Part shown: in pieces, positions 8,134 to 14,923 of the stretch
Numbering within the stretch: the first letter of the stretch is position 1
How the letters are laid out: every line of letters starts with the position of its first letter
Assembly: GCF_014650895.1 (NCBI RefSeq)
Contig: NZ_BMVV01000001.1
Coordinates: 520,222 to 584,221 of the forward strand
DNA length: 64,000 nucleotides
DNA from: Streptomyces omiyaensis
GTDB lineage: Bacteria; Actinomycetota; Actinomycetes; Streptomycetales; Streptomycetaceae
Direction: 5' to 3'
Translations under genes and position numbers: made by a program
The notes under the pieces: generated by a model
What the model was told of the DNA's origin: nothing
The model's database searches: none
What the model saw: only the letters and a program-made list of their open reading frames with translations

Positions 8134-8463
8134 ATGCGCTGTATCGACTGCACCGAGCTGGCGACCCATCGGGGCCGCTGCAAGACCCACCACGCCGTGT
8201 ACGAGGGCCGTCCGGCCATCGAAGCACGGGGACGACGTCGAGCGGCTCGGAACGACGCTGCGGCACGGCTCCACCGGGTCATCGAGCGGAAGGGCTTCGC
8301 CTGGTGTGACCGGTGCCTGAACGACTTCCCCACGGTGGACGTGTACGTGGACCACGTGCGGCCCCTCTCAAGGGGAGGGACCGACACGGACGGGAACGTT
8401 CAAGTGCTGTGCCGTGGCTGCCACCGGCTCAAGACGGCGACGGAGTTCGGGGGCGCGGCTTAG
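8134..8463 (+). CDS. HNH endonuclease
   Basis: A 109-residue HNH nuclease. The order is CIDCTELATHRGRC (residues 3-16), CDRC (about 59-62), YVDHVRPLSRGGTD (the HNH core with D-H near 73) and GNVQVLCRGCHRLKT with CRGC near 92-95; the two Cys pairs bind zinc and the His residues hold the catalytic metal. It cuts DNA. In phages such small HNH proteins often work with the terminase, but no terminase is here, so its role in this element is open. ATG at 8134 follows AAGGGGG at a spacing of 5. Its last 4 bases overlap the convergent small gene. Confidence 0.85.
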   Translation: MRCIDCTELATHRGRCKTHHAVYEGRPAIEARGRRRAARNDAAARLHRVIERKGFAWCDRCLNDFPTVDVYVDHVRPLSRGGTDTDGNVQVLCRGCHRLKTATEFGGAA

Positions 8464-8633
8464 CGCTGCGTCCACCATGTCCCGGCTACCCCTACTGCCG
8501 TGCTCGCGGAGGCGATGAACCACCCGGGGATGCGCTGAATCCGGATGACGGACCCATTGCGGAAGCTGAGCGAGACCCACGGCTTCGGCTCGTTCTCCGA
8601 GGGCTCGGGCTTCACGGGCTCGTTCTGCGGCAT
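8460..8633 (-). CDS. 57-residue protein, element cargo, function unknown
   Basis: ATG at 8633 to TAA at 8460-8462 encodes an acidic, Pro/Glu/Lys-rich first third (MPQNEPVKPEPSENEPKPW), then VSLSFRNGSVIRIQRIPGWF and a hydrophobic end with GVAGTWWTQR. The uneven composition and non-Arg-rich content fit a real protein, unlike the surrounding frames. It is convergent with the HNH gene, overlapping it by 4 bases. ACTAGG lies just before the start but is a poor ribosome binding site. A small excision factor is conceivable in size only; no family recognised. Confidence 0.5.
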   Translation of the reverse strand: MPQNEPVKPEPSENEPKPWVSLSFRNGSVIRIQRIPGWFIASASTAVGVAGTWWTQR

Positions 8634-8699
8634 GGCCTAGTAGTTTTTTCGGGACGATCTGCCCGCCGGCGTGGGTTGTGACTGCTGCGACGGGGGTGC

Positions 8700-9170
8700 T
8701 CAGCCCAAGTACGGCGCCGGGCGGTCCTCCAGGAAATGTGACAGCCGTAGCCGCTGTGTGTGGTGCATCGGCAGCGCGTCGAGTTCTTCCCGGTCCACAA
8801 AGCGCAGTTCGGTCGACTCGTCGGAGATCCGCAGATCTCCACCGGTCACGCGCGCGCGAAAGCACACGTTGAACTGTCGGCGTACCTCGCCGTCGCTGTA
8901 CGCGATCACGTGGCGTGGATCGGTGTAGGTGCCGACGAGTCCTGTGACTTCCACGTCCAGGCCGGTCTCTTCCTTGACCTCTCGGACGGCCGTGCCCGGC
9001 AGCGAGTCGCCCCTGTCCATTCCGCCGCCCGGCAGTGCCCACAGGTCGTTGTCCCGACGGCGCTGGAGCAGGATCCGGCCCCGGTCATCGGTCACGACGG
9101 CGGACGCCGCCACGACCAGGCTGTTGGGCTTCGGGGCGTTGGGGTCGTCGTAGTACTCGGTCCGTGCCAT
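8700..9170 (-). CDS. NUDIX hydrolase
   Basis: A 156-residue NUDIX protein that would hydrolyse a nucleoside-diphosphate-linked substrate. The NUDIX box runs from GGGMDRGDSLPGTAVREVK to EETGLDV; the first Glu of the consensus (G-x5-E) is replaced by Asp or Ser, while the metal-binding REVKEE core is intact. The strand LLQRRRDNDLWALPGGG precedes it. ATG at 9170 has AAGGGTGAG 3 bases upstream. The gene follows the truncated regulator by 4 bases, so the two were probably cotranscribed. In other Streptomyces the same NUDIX type sits beside an XRE-type regulator of this family. Confidence 0.88.
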   Translation of the reverse strand: MARTEYYDDPNAPKPNSLVVAASAVVTDDRGRILLQRRRDNDLWALPGGGMDRGDSLPGTAVREVKEETGLDVEVTGLVGTYTDPRHVIAYSDGEVRRQFNVCFRARVTGGDLRISDESTELRFVDREELDALPMHHTQRLRLSHFLEDRPAPYLG

Positions 9171-9174
9171 GGGC

Positions 9175-9780
9175 TCACCCTTCCACGGCGCGGGCGGTCT
9201 CCCATACGGCGTGGAAGCTGTCCGCGTAGGTGTCGAACATCCCTCCCGAGCGGGTACGCCGCAGGTGCCACACGGGGGCGCCGTACGCGTTGACGCCCCA
9301 CACGTGCGCGTGGACCAACACCTGGTCATCAGCGCGGTACAGGCTGTTGTAGAGGGTCGTCCCGTGCGTCCGCACCTCGATCCCGGGTACCCCGAGCAGG
9401 GGCCGGTAGTGCATCAACGCGAGACGGCACCGGGACTCGATGCCATGCCCGAACTTCTCTTCCTGGCCTCTGAGGCGCACGTTCTCGCTGTCGGCATCCC
9501 CGAGGGCGATGCGGACCGTGCAACCCTCGGCGGCCCGCTCGCGCAGCAGGTCATTGAGGCGGGGGTACGCCTCGTGCAGGAAGACGGCGGCATAGACGAG
9601 CACGTCGATGCGCTCGCGTGCTGCGGCGAGGAGATCGACGAACACGGACACCGGGAGGTCTGCCCGCTGGTCGTACAGCGTGACCAGCTCCGGACTGACG
9701 GCCCGTGCGGCACGCGCCTGCCTGAGCGCCGGCCACAGTGCGTGAACGTCCTCGCCCAGGGCGACGAGGGGACAGCGACC
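9175..9780 (-). pseudogene. XRE-family-associated regulator that has lost its N-terminal HTH domain
   Basis: From about 9770 the frame reads LVALGEDVHALWPALRQARA, then SPELVTLYDQRADLPVSVFV, GIESRCRLALMHYRPLL and VWHLRRTRSGGMFDTYADSF, the C-terminal sensory part of a large Streptomyces regulator family whose full members begin with an XRE helix-turn-helix of about 70 residues. Here homology stops abruptly at about 9770 and nothing like an HTH is found in any frame upstream; instead another gene begins at 9781 on the other strand. The only in-frame ATG (9948) lies inside that gene. I read this as a 5' deletion. A protein from a rare CTG start cannot be excluded. Confidence 0.65.
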
Positions 9781-9984
9781 ATGCCGAAGATGCCCAGCGA
9801 CACGGATGCCCGGACGGACGAGTACGCGACCTATGCCCCTTCCCGTCAAACGTGCCCCGAGTGCGAGGAGCCGTTCGGGTCTCTGGAGGTCTGTCGGCGG
9901 GGCACCGTGGAACGGCAGTCCGGACCGCCCGCCGTCGTGTACCGGCACCCCAAGTGCGCCGAGCCGTACAGGCGTGACCGGTGA
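9781..9984 (+). CDS. 67-residue CxxC protein, function unknown
   Basis: ATG at 9781 follows GAGGGGAC at good spacing and runs to TGA at 9982-9984. The middle has SRQTCPECEEPFGSLEVCRR and the end has YRHPKCAEPYRRDR, giving a CPEC pair plus two later Cys, so zinc binding is likely. Its stop overlaps the next gene's GTG by 4 bases, so the two form an operon. Divergent from the truncated regulator. Family not recognised. Confidence 0.6.
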   Translation: MPKMPSDTDARTDEYATYAPSRQTCPECEEPFGSLEVCRRGTVERQSGPPAVVYRHPKCAEPYRRDR

Positions 9985-10211
9985 GCCGCGCTGTCTACAG
10001 GTACGTCGAGCACTCCATTCGCCATGAGTCGTCCGGCGGGGTGACGTACGAGCTGTTCTGCACCGCCCCCGACTGTGAGGAGGAATCCGCCCGGCAGGAA
10101 GGTCAGGAAGCGTCGCAGGACTGGGCTCTGAGGCATGCCGGCCTGAACCCTGGTCACGACCTCTTCCGGCGCGTCTTCACCGCCCACGCCCGGGTGAGCC
10201 GCGTGGAATAG
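9981..10211 (+). CDS. DUF7848 family small protein
   Basis: GTG at 9981 encodes 76 residues: MSRAVYRYVEHSIRHESSGG, then YELFCTAPDCEEES, and RHAGLNPGHDLFRRVF. I recall this family as widespread and very conserved in Streptomyces, often close to XRE-type regulators like the broken one next door. The CxxxxxC pair may bind metal. Function is unknown. It is translationally coupled to the upstream gene by a GTGA-type overlap. A hairpin GTGCGG...CCGCAC shortly after the stop may end the transcript. Confidence 0.75.
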   Translation: MSRAVYRYVEHSIRHESSGGVTYELFCTAPDCEEESARQEGQEASQDWALRHAGLNPGHDLFRRVFTAHARVSRVE

Positions 10212-10527
10212 AGCGGGTGCGGTTCCCGGCCCGCGCGCCGCACATCCGGATTTCCCACCGCTTCCGTGATCGCGGCGGAGTGAGACGGCAAGAGTGGGAG
10301 GACAGGCTCCGCCCCGGACGCTTCGCCACAGGAAGGGCGGGCGGCCGGGACGGGCAGCGAGACGGCGCAGGGCGTTCTTCGGGCACTCGCTGCTCGACTG
10401 TCGGGAACTGCGGTGGTCGCGCGGCGCCGCCTCTCGTCAGCCGGTCCGGCGGCGCGATCACCGAGTGGGACCACGCCTCAACGGCCCCGTCCGTGCGCTT
10501 CCCCCCGTGGCGCGTGGGCGGGGCTTT
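10212..10527. other. 316-bp gap between DUF7848 gene and the carried target-gene copy
   Basis: Two hairpins are visible: GTGCGG...CCGCAC at about 10217-10243, behind the DUF7848 gene, and GCCCCG...CGGGGG at about 10502-10524, behind the minus-strand gene, both plausible terminators. The rest shows no gene I can support. Confidence 0.5.
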
Positions 10528-10767
10528 CTACTTGCTCGCGTTCGCGCGTACGCCCCTCAGGCCGATCACGCCGACGGCCGTCCCTAGGATGAACGACGTC
10601 ACGGCGAGGGTGAGATGCACCCAGAAGTAGGCGGTCGGGTCACCCGCGTCGTCGAAGGCAAGTCCGCTCGCGTCCTTGTACAGGTTCCGGGCGAAGGTGA
10701 TCCAGATCATCCAAGACCAGGCACCGAACGCGAGAAGGAACCAGGACGTGCGACGGCTGAGCTTCAC
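10528..10767 (-). CDS. intact element-borne copy of the interrupted SCO4848-type membrane protein
   Basis: GTG at 10767, with GGAAGGGC 4 bases upstream, encodes a full-length 79-residue protein. It begins VKLSRRTSWFLLAFGAWSW, continues WITFARNLYKDASGLAFDDA, then GDPTAYFWVHLTLAVTSFIL and GTAVGVIGLRGVRANASK: two membrane helices joined by an acidic loop. The host gene halves differ at many positions (V/T, V/A, F/M; VKNLWNDGS for ARNLYKDAS), so this is a diverged orthologue, not a recent duplicate. It lies about 100 bp inside the right end, reading out of phase with the host gene on the opposite strand. I infer that it replaces the function lost on integration. Confidence 0.88.
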   Translation of the reverse strand: MKLSRRTSWFLLAFGAWSWMIWITFARNLYKDASGLAFDDAGDPTAYFWVHLTLAVTSFILGTAVGVIGLRGVRANASK

Positions 10768-10816
10768 GGGATGCCCTTCCGGGGGTAGGCGGGTCGGTCC
10801 TGCCAGTATCCGGTCC

Positions 10817-11050
10817 GTGGCCTCTGCCGTGGTGGCCGGGGTCTGTACGCTAACGGTTGGCTGCGTATGGATCACTTTCGTCAAGAATCTGTGGAACGAC
10901 GGGAGCGGTCTCGCCTTCGACGAGGCCGGGGATCCGACGGCCTACTTCTGGGTCCATCTGCTGCTCGCCGTGACGTCCTTTGTCCTGGGGACGGTGATCG
11001 GCGCGATCGGGTTGCGCGGGGTGCGTGCCTCGCGCCGCTCCACCGACTGA
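10817..11050 (+). pseudogene. 3' part of the interrupted SCO4848-type gene, fused in frame to element sequence
   Basis: From 10868 the frame WITFVKNLWNDGSGLAFDEA, GDPTAYFWVHLLLAVTSFVL, GTVIGAIGLRGVRASRRSTD supplies the part of the host gene missing from 5182-5265. The frame stays open leftward into the element; a GTG at 10817 would start a 77-residue hybrid whose first 20 residues (MASAVVAGVCTLTVGCVWI) are hydrophobic and could stand in for the lost first helix. No good ribosome binding site precedes it, so expression is uncertain. Confidence 0.7.
10868..10879 (+). repeat. attR core of the element
   Basis: TGGATCACTTTC, identical to 5245-5256. Element sequence (GGCTGCGTA) lies to the left, target-gene sequence (GTCAAGAATC) to the right. 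Confidence 0.85.
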
Positions 11051-11069
11051 CACAAGAGAGGTGCCGGGC

Positions 11070-12395
11070 GTGATCGCCTTCCTGCTCATCCTGCCCGTGG
11101 TCCTCGCGCTGCTCGGCGCGGTCCACTGGTACGTGTGGCGTCGTCTGGTCCGGGACGTCACCGTGCCCGGCGGCCTCGCCCGGCGCGTCGGCACGGTCCT
11201 GCTGATCGTGCTGCCGCTGCTCTCGCTCGCGGCGCTCGCCTCCGGGCGGGCCGGGGCGCCGTTCCTGTTCCAGCAGGTCGTGGCGTGGCCCGGCTTCCTG
11301 TGGCTGGCGCTGCTGCTGTACGTGGTGCTCGCGCTGCTCGTCGGCGAGGCGGTGCGGCCGCTGCTGGGCCGGGTGCTCGCCCGGCGGGCCGCCGCCGCGG
11401 CTCCCGCTCCCGCCCCGGCGCCGGTGTCCGTGCCCGCCCCCGCGCCCGTGCCCGTGCCCGTGCCGGAGCGGGGACCGGAGCCGGAGGCCGTACCGGAGAC
11501 GGAGCCGGAGACGGAGACGGAGCCCGGGGCCGGCGCGGGGAGCGGCGGGAAGGCTCCGGCCGCCGAGGTGTCGCGCCGGCTGTTCGTCGCGCGGGTGGTC
11601 GGGGGAGCCGCCGCGGCCGCCGCGGCGGGGACCGTGGCGAACGGCGCGTACGGGGTGCTGCGCGGGCCGAAGGTGAAGCGGGTGACCGTGCCGCTGGCCA
11701 AGCTGCCCCGGGCCGCGCACGGCTACCGGATCGCGGTGGTCTCCGACATCCACCTGGGGCCGATCCTCGGACGCGCCCACTCCCAGCGGATCGTCGACAC
11801 GATCAACGCCACCCAGCCCGACCTCGTCGCCATCGTCGGCGACCTCGTCGACGGCACCGTGGAGGACCTCGGGCCCGCCGCGGAGCCGCTGGCCCGGCTG
11901 CGCGCCCGGCACGGCTCCTTCTTCGTCACCGGGAACCACGAGTACTTCTCCGGCGCCGATGCCTGGGTCGACCACGTCCGCGAGCTCGGACTGCGCCCGC
12001 TGCGCAACGAACGCCTGGAGATCGCCGCCGGTTTCGACCTGGCCGGCGTGGACGACGTGGCCGGCGAGAGCGAGGGCCGGGGCCCCGACTTCGGGCGCGC
12101 GCTCGGCGACCGCGACCGCTCCCGCGCGGCGGTCCTCCTCGCCCACCAGCCGGTCGTCATCGACGACGCGGTGGCCCACGGGGTCGACCTCCAGCTGTCC
12201 GGCCACACCCACGGCGGCCAGCTCTGGCCCGGCGGGTACCTCGCCGAGCTCGCCAATCCGACGGTGGCCGGTCTGGAGCGGTACGGGGACACCCAGCTGT
12301 ACGTCTCCCGGGGCGCGGGCGCGTGGGGGCCGCCGGTCCGGGTCGGCGCGCCGTCCGACATCACCGTCGTCCAACTCGCCTCGAAACAGGCGTAA
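11070..12395 (+). CDS. membrane-anchored metallophosphoesterase (YkuE-like)
   Basis: A 441-residue calcineurin-type phosphoesterase. Hydrophobic segments in the first 110 residues anchor it; a low-complexity linker of Ala-Pro/Val-Pro/Glu-Pro repeats (about 111-160) follows. Next comes SRRLFVARVVGGAAAAAAAG, an internal twin-Arg-like segment, and then the catalytic domain with DIH (226-228), GDLVD (257), GNHEY (288) and GHTHGGQ (378), the complete metal-binding set. It would hydrolyse a phosphomonoester or diester, probably outside the membrane if the internal segment is exported. GTG at 11070 is chosen because AGAGAGG lies 8 bases upstream. Position matches SCO4849. Confidence 0.85.
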   Translation: MIAFLLILPVVLALLGAVHWYVWRRLVRDVTVPGGLARRVGTVLLIVLPLLSLAALASGRAGAPFLFQQVVAWPGFLWLALLLYVVLALLVGEAVRPLLGRVLARRAAAAAPAPAPAPVSVPAPAPVPVPVPERGPEPEAVPETEPETETEPGAGAGSGGKAPAAEVSRRLFVARVVGGAAAAAAAGTVANGAYGVLRGPKVKRVTVPLAKLPRAAHGYRIAVVSDIHLGPILGRAHSQRIVDTINATQPDLVAIVGDLVDGTVEDLGPAAEPLARLRARHGSFFVTGNHEYFSGADAWVDHVRELGLRPLRNERLEIAAGFDLAGVDDVAGESEGRGPDFGRALGDRDRSRAAVLLAHQPVVIDDAVAHGVDLQLSGHTHGGQLWPGGYLAELANPTVAGLERYGDTQLYVSRGAGAWGPPVRVGAPSDITVVQLASKQA

Positions 12396-12590
12396 TCGGC
12401 GAACGTCACTCCCTGCTCCGGGGTCGATACGTGCCGCTCATCGACTTAAATTCGCATTTCCCGGACATATGCATGCCGTGTGAAGGTTTCCTCTTCCCCC
12501 GGTGAAAACCGTGTGATTGGGTGGCGCAAACACGACGATTCGGGGGTCGTCGCTCTTTGGGGTTTTTGCACGAAAAAAGGAAGCACGGCA

Positions 12591-14144
12591 ATGCGGTCGA
12601 CGGTCCGTCTCCGGATCCTCATCACTTGTGGAGTACTGGTGGCCGCGGGGGTGGGGGGCTGGCAACTCCTGCCCTCCGACGAGGGCCGCACCGACGCCAT
12701 CCCCGTCGGCACCACGGACTCGATCTCCTCGCTCGACCCGGCCGGCGCGTACGACGCCGGTTCCTGGGCGATCTACAGCAACGTCTACCAGTCGCTGCTG
12801 ACCTTCAAGCCGGGCTTCACCACCCCGACCCCCGACGCCGCCGAGAGCTGCAAGTTCGTCGGCGACAAGCTCATCACGTACCAGTGCACGCTCCGGGACG
12901 ACCTCACCTTCCCCAGCGGGCGCAAGGTGGAGGCCGAGGATGTCAAGTACTCCTTCGACCGGATGCTGAAGATCAAGGCCGAGGTCGGTCCCGCGCCGCT
13001 CTTCCCCACCCTGAAGAACGTGACGGCCGACGGCCGGACCGTCACCTTCAACCTCGGCGGCCGGGACGCCACCTTCCCGCTGAAGCTGGCCACCGGCGCC
13101 GGCTCGATCGTCGACCGCGAGCGCTACCAGGCCGACACCCTGCGCGCGGACAACGGTGTCGACGGCACCGGTCCGTACGTCCTCAAGGAGTACAAGCCGG
13201 GCCAGAGCGCCCTCCTGGAGCCCAACCCGAAGTACCGGGGCGCGCTCCCCGCGACGGGCCGCCCGGTCCTGGTGAAGTACTACAAGGAGTCCGAGCAGCT
13301 GGCGGAGGCCTGGAAGGCCGGCGACGTCCAGGTGACGCACCGGCAGCTCCCGCCGTCCTTCGTGGGGAACCTCGACACCAACGGCGGCACCCGCCTCACC
13401 GAGGCGGAGAGCGCCGAGATCCGCAACATCGTCTTCAACACCCGGGCCGAGTCGCCGGTGGGGGAGAAGGCGGTCCGGCAGGCGATCGCGGCGGTCCTCG
13501 ACCGCCCGACCATCACCACGGGCGCCTACAAGGGCACGGTGGAGCCGCTGTACTCGCTGATCCCGCAGGGCTTCGTCGGCCACAGCACGGCCTTCTACGA
13601 CCGCTACCCGGCGCCCGACCCGAAGAAGGCGAAGAAGCTGCTGAAGGACGCCGGCGTGCGGACGCCGGTCGCGTTCACCTTCGGCTTCCGCCAGGACGCC
13701 ACGTACAAGGCCGAGACGCTGGAGATCAAGAAGCAGCTGGAGCAGACCGGCCTCTTCGCGGTGAAGGTGGTGGAGGCCGACTGGCCGACCTTCCAGAAGG
13801 GGTACACCAGCGGCGCCTACGACATGTACACCGTCGGCTGGCTCCCCGACTTCCCCGACTCGGACAGCTTCACCGCCCCGCTCGTCGGCACCGGCAACAC
13901 CCTGGACAACGGCTACTCGAGCAAGCTCGTCGACAAGCTGATCACCGAGACCCAGCAGTACGACGACCGCTCGCGGACCACCGGTGACTTCAAGACGATC
14001 CAGGACCAGGTCTCCGAGGACGTCCCGCTGATCCCGCTCTGGCAGAAGAACGACTACGTCCTCGCCACCGAGGCCGTCGGCGGCTCGCAGAACCTCTCCG
14101 ACGGCACCGGCATCTGGCGCCTGTGGGAACTCTCCTGGGTCTGA
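12591..14144 (+). CDS. ABC transporter peptide/solute-binding protein (SBP family 5)
   Basis: A 517-residue family 5 extracytoplasmic binding protein (oligopeptide or nickel type). The N terminus MRSTVRLRILITCGVLVAAG is a signal segment; the Cys at 14 follows LIT, a poor lipobox, so a membrane anchor is as likely as a lipoprotein. The mature part starts AIPVGTTDSISSLDPAGAYD; the later block EDVKYSFDRMLKIK is typical of the family. ATG at 12591 has AAGGAAG 8 bases upstream. No permease or ATPase genes are adjacent, so it is an orphan or uses a distant transporter. The 195-bp upstream gap is locally A/T-rich and probably holds the promoter. Confidence 0.88.
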   Translation: MRSTVRLRILITCGVLVAAGVGGWQLLPSDEGRTDAIPVGTTDSISSLDPAGAYDAGSWAIYSNVYQSLLTFKPGFTTPTPDAAESCKFVGDKLITYQCTLRDDLTFPSGRKVEAEDVKYSFDRMLKIKAEVGPAPLFPTLKNVTADGRTVTFNLGGRDATFPLKLATGAGSIVDRERYQADTLRADNGVDGTGPYVLKEYKPGQSALLEPNPKYRGALPATGRPVLVKYYKESEQLAEAWKAGDVQVTHRQLPPSFVGNLDTNGGTRLTEAESAEIRNIVFNTRAESPVGEKAVRQAIAAVLDRPTITTGAYKGTVEPLYSLIPQGFVGHSTAFYDRYPAPDPKKAKKLLKDAGVRTPVAFTFGFRQDATYKAETLEIKKQLEQTGLFAVKVVEADWPTFQKGYTSGAYDMYTVGWLPDFPDSDSFTAPLVGTGNTLDNGYSSKLVDKLITETQQYDDRSRTTGDFKTIQDQVSEDVPLIPLWQKNDYVLATEAVGGSQNLSDGTGIWRLWELSWV

Positions 14145-14157
14145 GCCGCCGAGGCGC

Positions 14158-14913
14158 TCAGTTCTTCTTCGGGGCGGCCCTGCGGGGCCGCCCCGACGCC
14201 GCCATCCCGGCGGCCGTCGGCATGAAGTCCGCGAGCAGCTCGTGGGTCTCCTTGACCAGCGGGCGCAGGACGCGGAAGCGGGAGAGCGAGATCGCCCGCG
14301 CGGTCACCGGCGACAGCCGCTCCACGAGCCGCCGGCTGTTGGCGGCGCCCTCGGAGCGGTCGTAGACCCAGAAGAGGACCAGGCCCATCTGCTGGAGCCA
14401 GAGCAGCTGCGGCAGCGCCTCGGAGAGTTCGGGGTCGATCTTCACCGAGGCGCCGGAGATCACCCTGCGGTGCACCTCGATGGCCGCCTCGCGCGGTCCC
14501 TCCGACTCGGGGGAGAAGGGCGAGAGCGGGCTGTCCGGGTCGGCCGCGTTCTTGAAGAACTGCGCGGCGAACTCGTGGTACGGCTCCGCGATGTCGAGCC
14601 AGGCGAGCAGGACGCCCCGGATGCGGGCGACGAGTTCCTTCTCGCCGCCCTCCAGGACCGTCTCGACCGCCGCCTGGTGCTCCTCGGCGATCCGGTCGTA
14701 GAAGCCCTGGACCAGGTGCTCCTTGGAGGAGAAGTAGTAGTACGCGTTGCCGACGGAGACCCCGGCCTCCTGGGCGATGGCCCGCATCGTCGTCTTGTCG
14801 TAACCGCGCTCCCTGAACAGCCGGAGCGCGGTCTCGAGGATGAGCGTGCGGGTCTGCTCGCTCTTGGGGGCCTTCTTCTCGTCGGCCGGCTTCTCTTCCG
14901 TCACGTCCTTCAC
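14158..14913 (-). CDS. TetR family transcriptional regulator
   Basis: A 251-residue regulator. The HTH is at about residues 27-62: ILETALRLFRERGYDKTTM and IAQEAGVSVGNAYYYFSSK. The acidic, Lys-rich N-terminal extension (MKDVTEEKPADEKKAPK) and the basic end (GRPRRAAPKKN) are outside the fold. The ligand domain is not assignable. It is the first gene downstream of the DUF393 and membrane-protein pair on the same strand, which makes it a candidate binder of the TTGAACGCGTTCAA pair at 15826-15884; no proof from sequence. Confidence 0.9.
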   Translation of the reverse strand: MKDVTEEKPADEKKAPKSEQTRTLILETALRLFRERGYDKTTMRAIAQEAGVSVGNAYYYFSSKEHLVQGFYDRIAEEHQAAVETVLEGGEKELVARIRGVLLAWLDIAEPYHEFAAQFFKNAADPDSPLSPFSPESEGPREAAIEVHRRVISGASVKIDPELSEALPQLLWLQQMGLVLFWVYDRSEGAANSRRLVERLSPVTARAISLSRFRVLRPLVKETHELLADFMPTAAGMAASGRPRRAAPKKN

Positions 14914-14923
14914 GGAGCCGAGC

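Larger units (their letters stand above)
5245..10879 (+). mobile_element. 5.6-kb integrated element in the SCO4848-type gene, phiBT1-type serine integrase
   Basis: The element is bounded by the direct repeat TGGATCACTTTC (5245-5256 and 10868-10879) and one unit of it plus the intervening DNA is 5623 bp. Outside the repeats the two halves of a small membrane-protein gene read in frame to each other. Just inside the left end is a large serine recombinase closely resembling phiBT1 integrase. Cargo: a 57-residue CxxC protein, HNH nuclease, a second 57-residue protein, NUDIX hydrolase, a truncated regulator, two small overlapping genes and an intact copy of the target gene. No phage structural, replication or transfer genes are seen, so this is a minimal integrative element or the remains of a prophage. 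Confidence 0.88.

Noticed and set aside
8460..9170. Toxin-antitoxin pair made of the small gene and the NUDIX gene
   Set aside because: A 66-bp gap, no toxin fold, and no autoregulatory repeat; the NUDIX gene instead goes with the regulator upstream.
9948..9948. ATG at 9948 as the true start of the regulator ending at 9175
   Set aside because: The added 60 residues are Arg/Gly-rich without HTH likeness and lie antisense to a better-supported gene with its own ribosome site.
11390..11540. DNA repeat array inside the metallophosphoesterase gene
   Set aside because: It encodes the in-frame Ala-Pro/Val-Pro/Glu-Pro linker; a protein feature, not a separate element.
12480..12590. An extended N terminus of the peptide-binding protein from ATG 12480
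   Set aside because: It would place 37 hydrophilic residues before a clear signal segment; ATG 12591 has the ribosome binding site.
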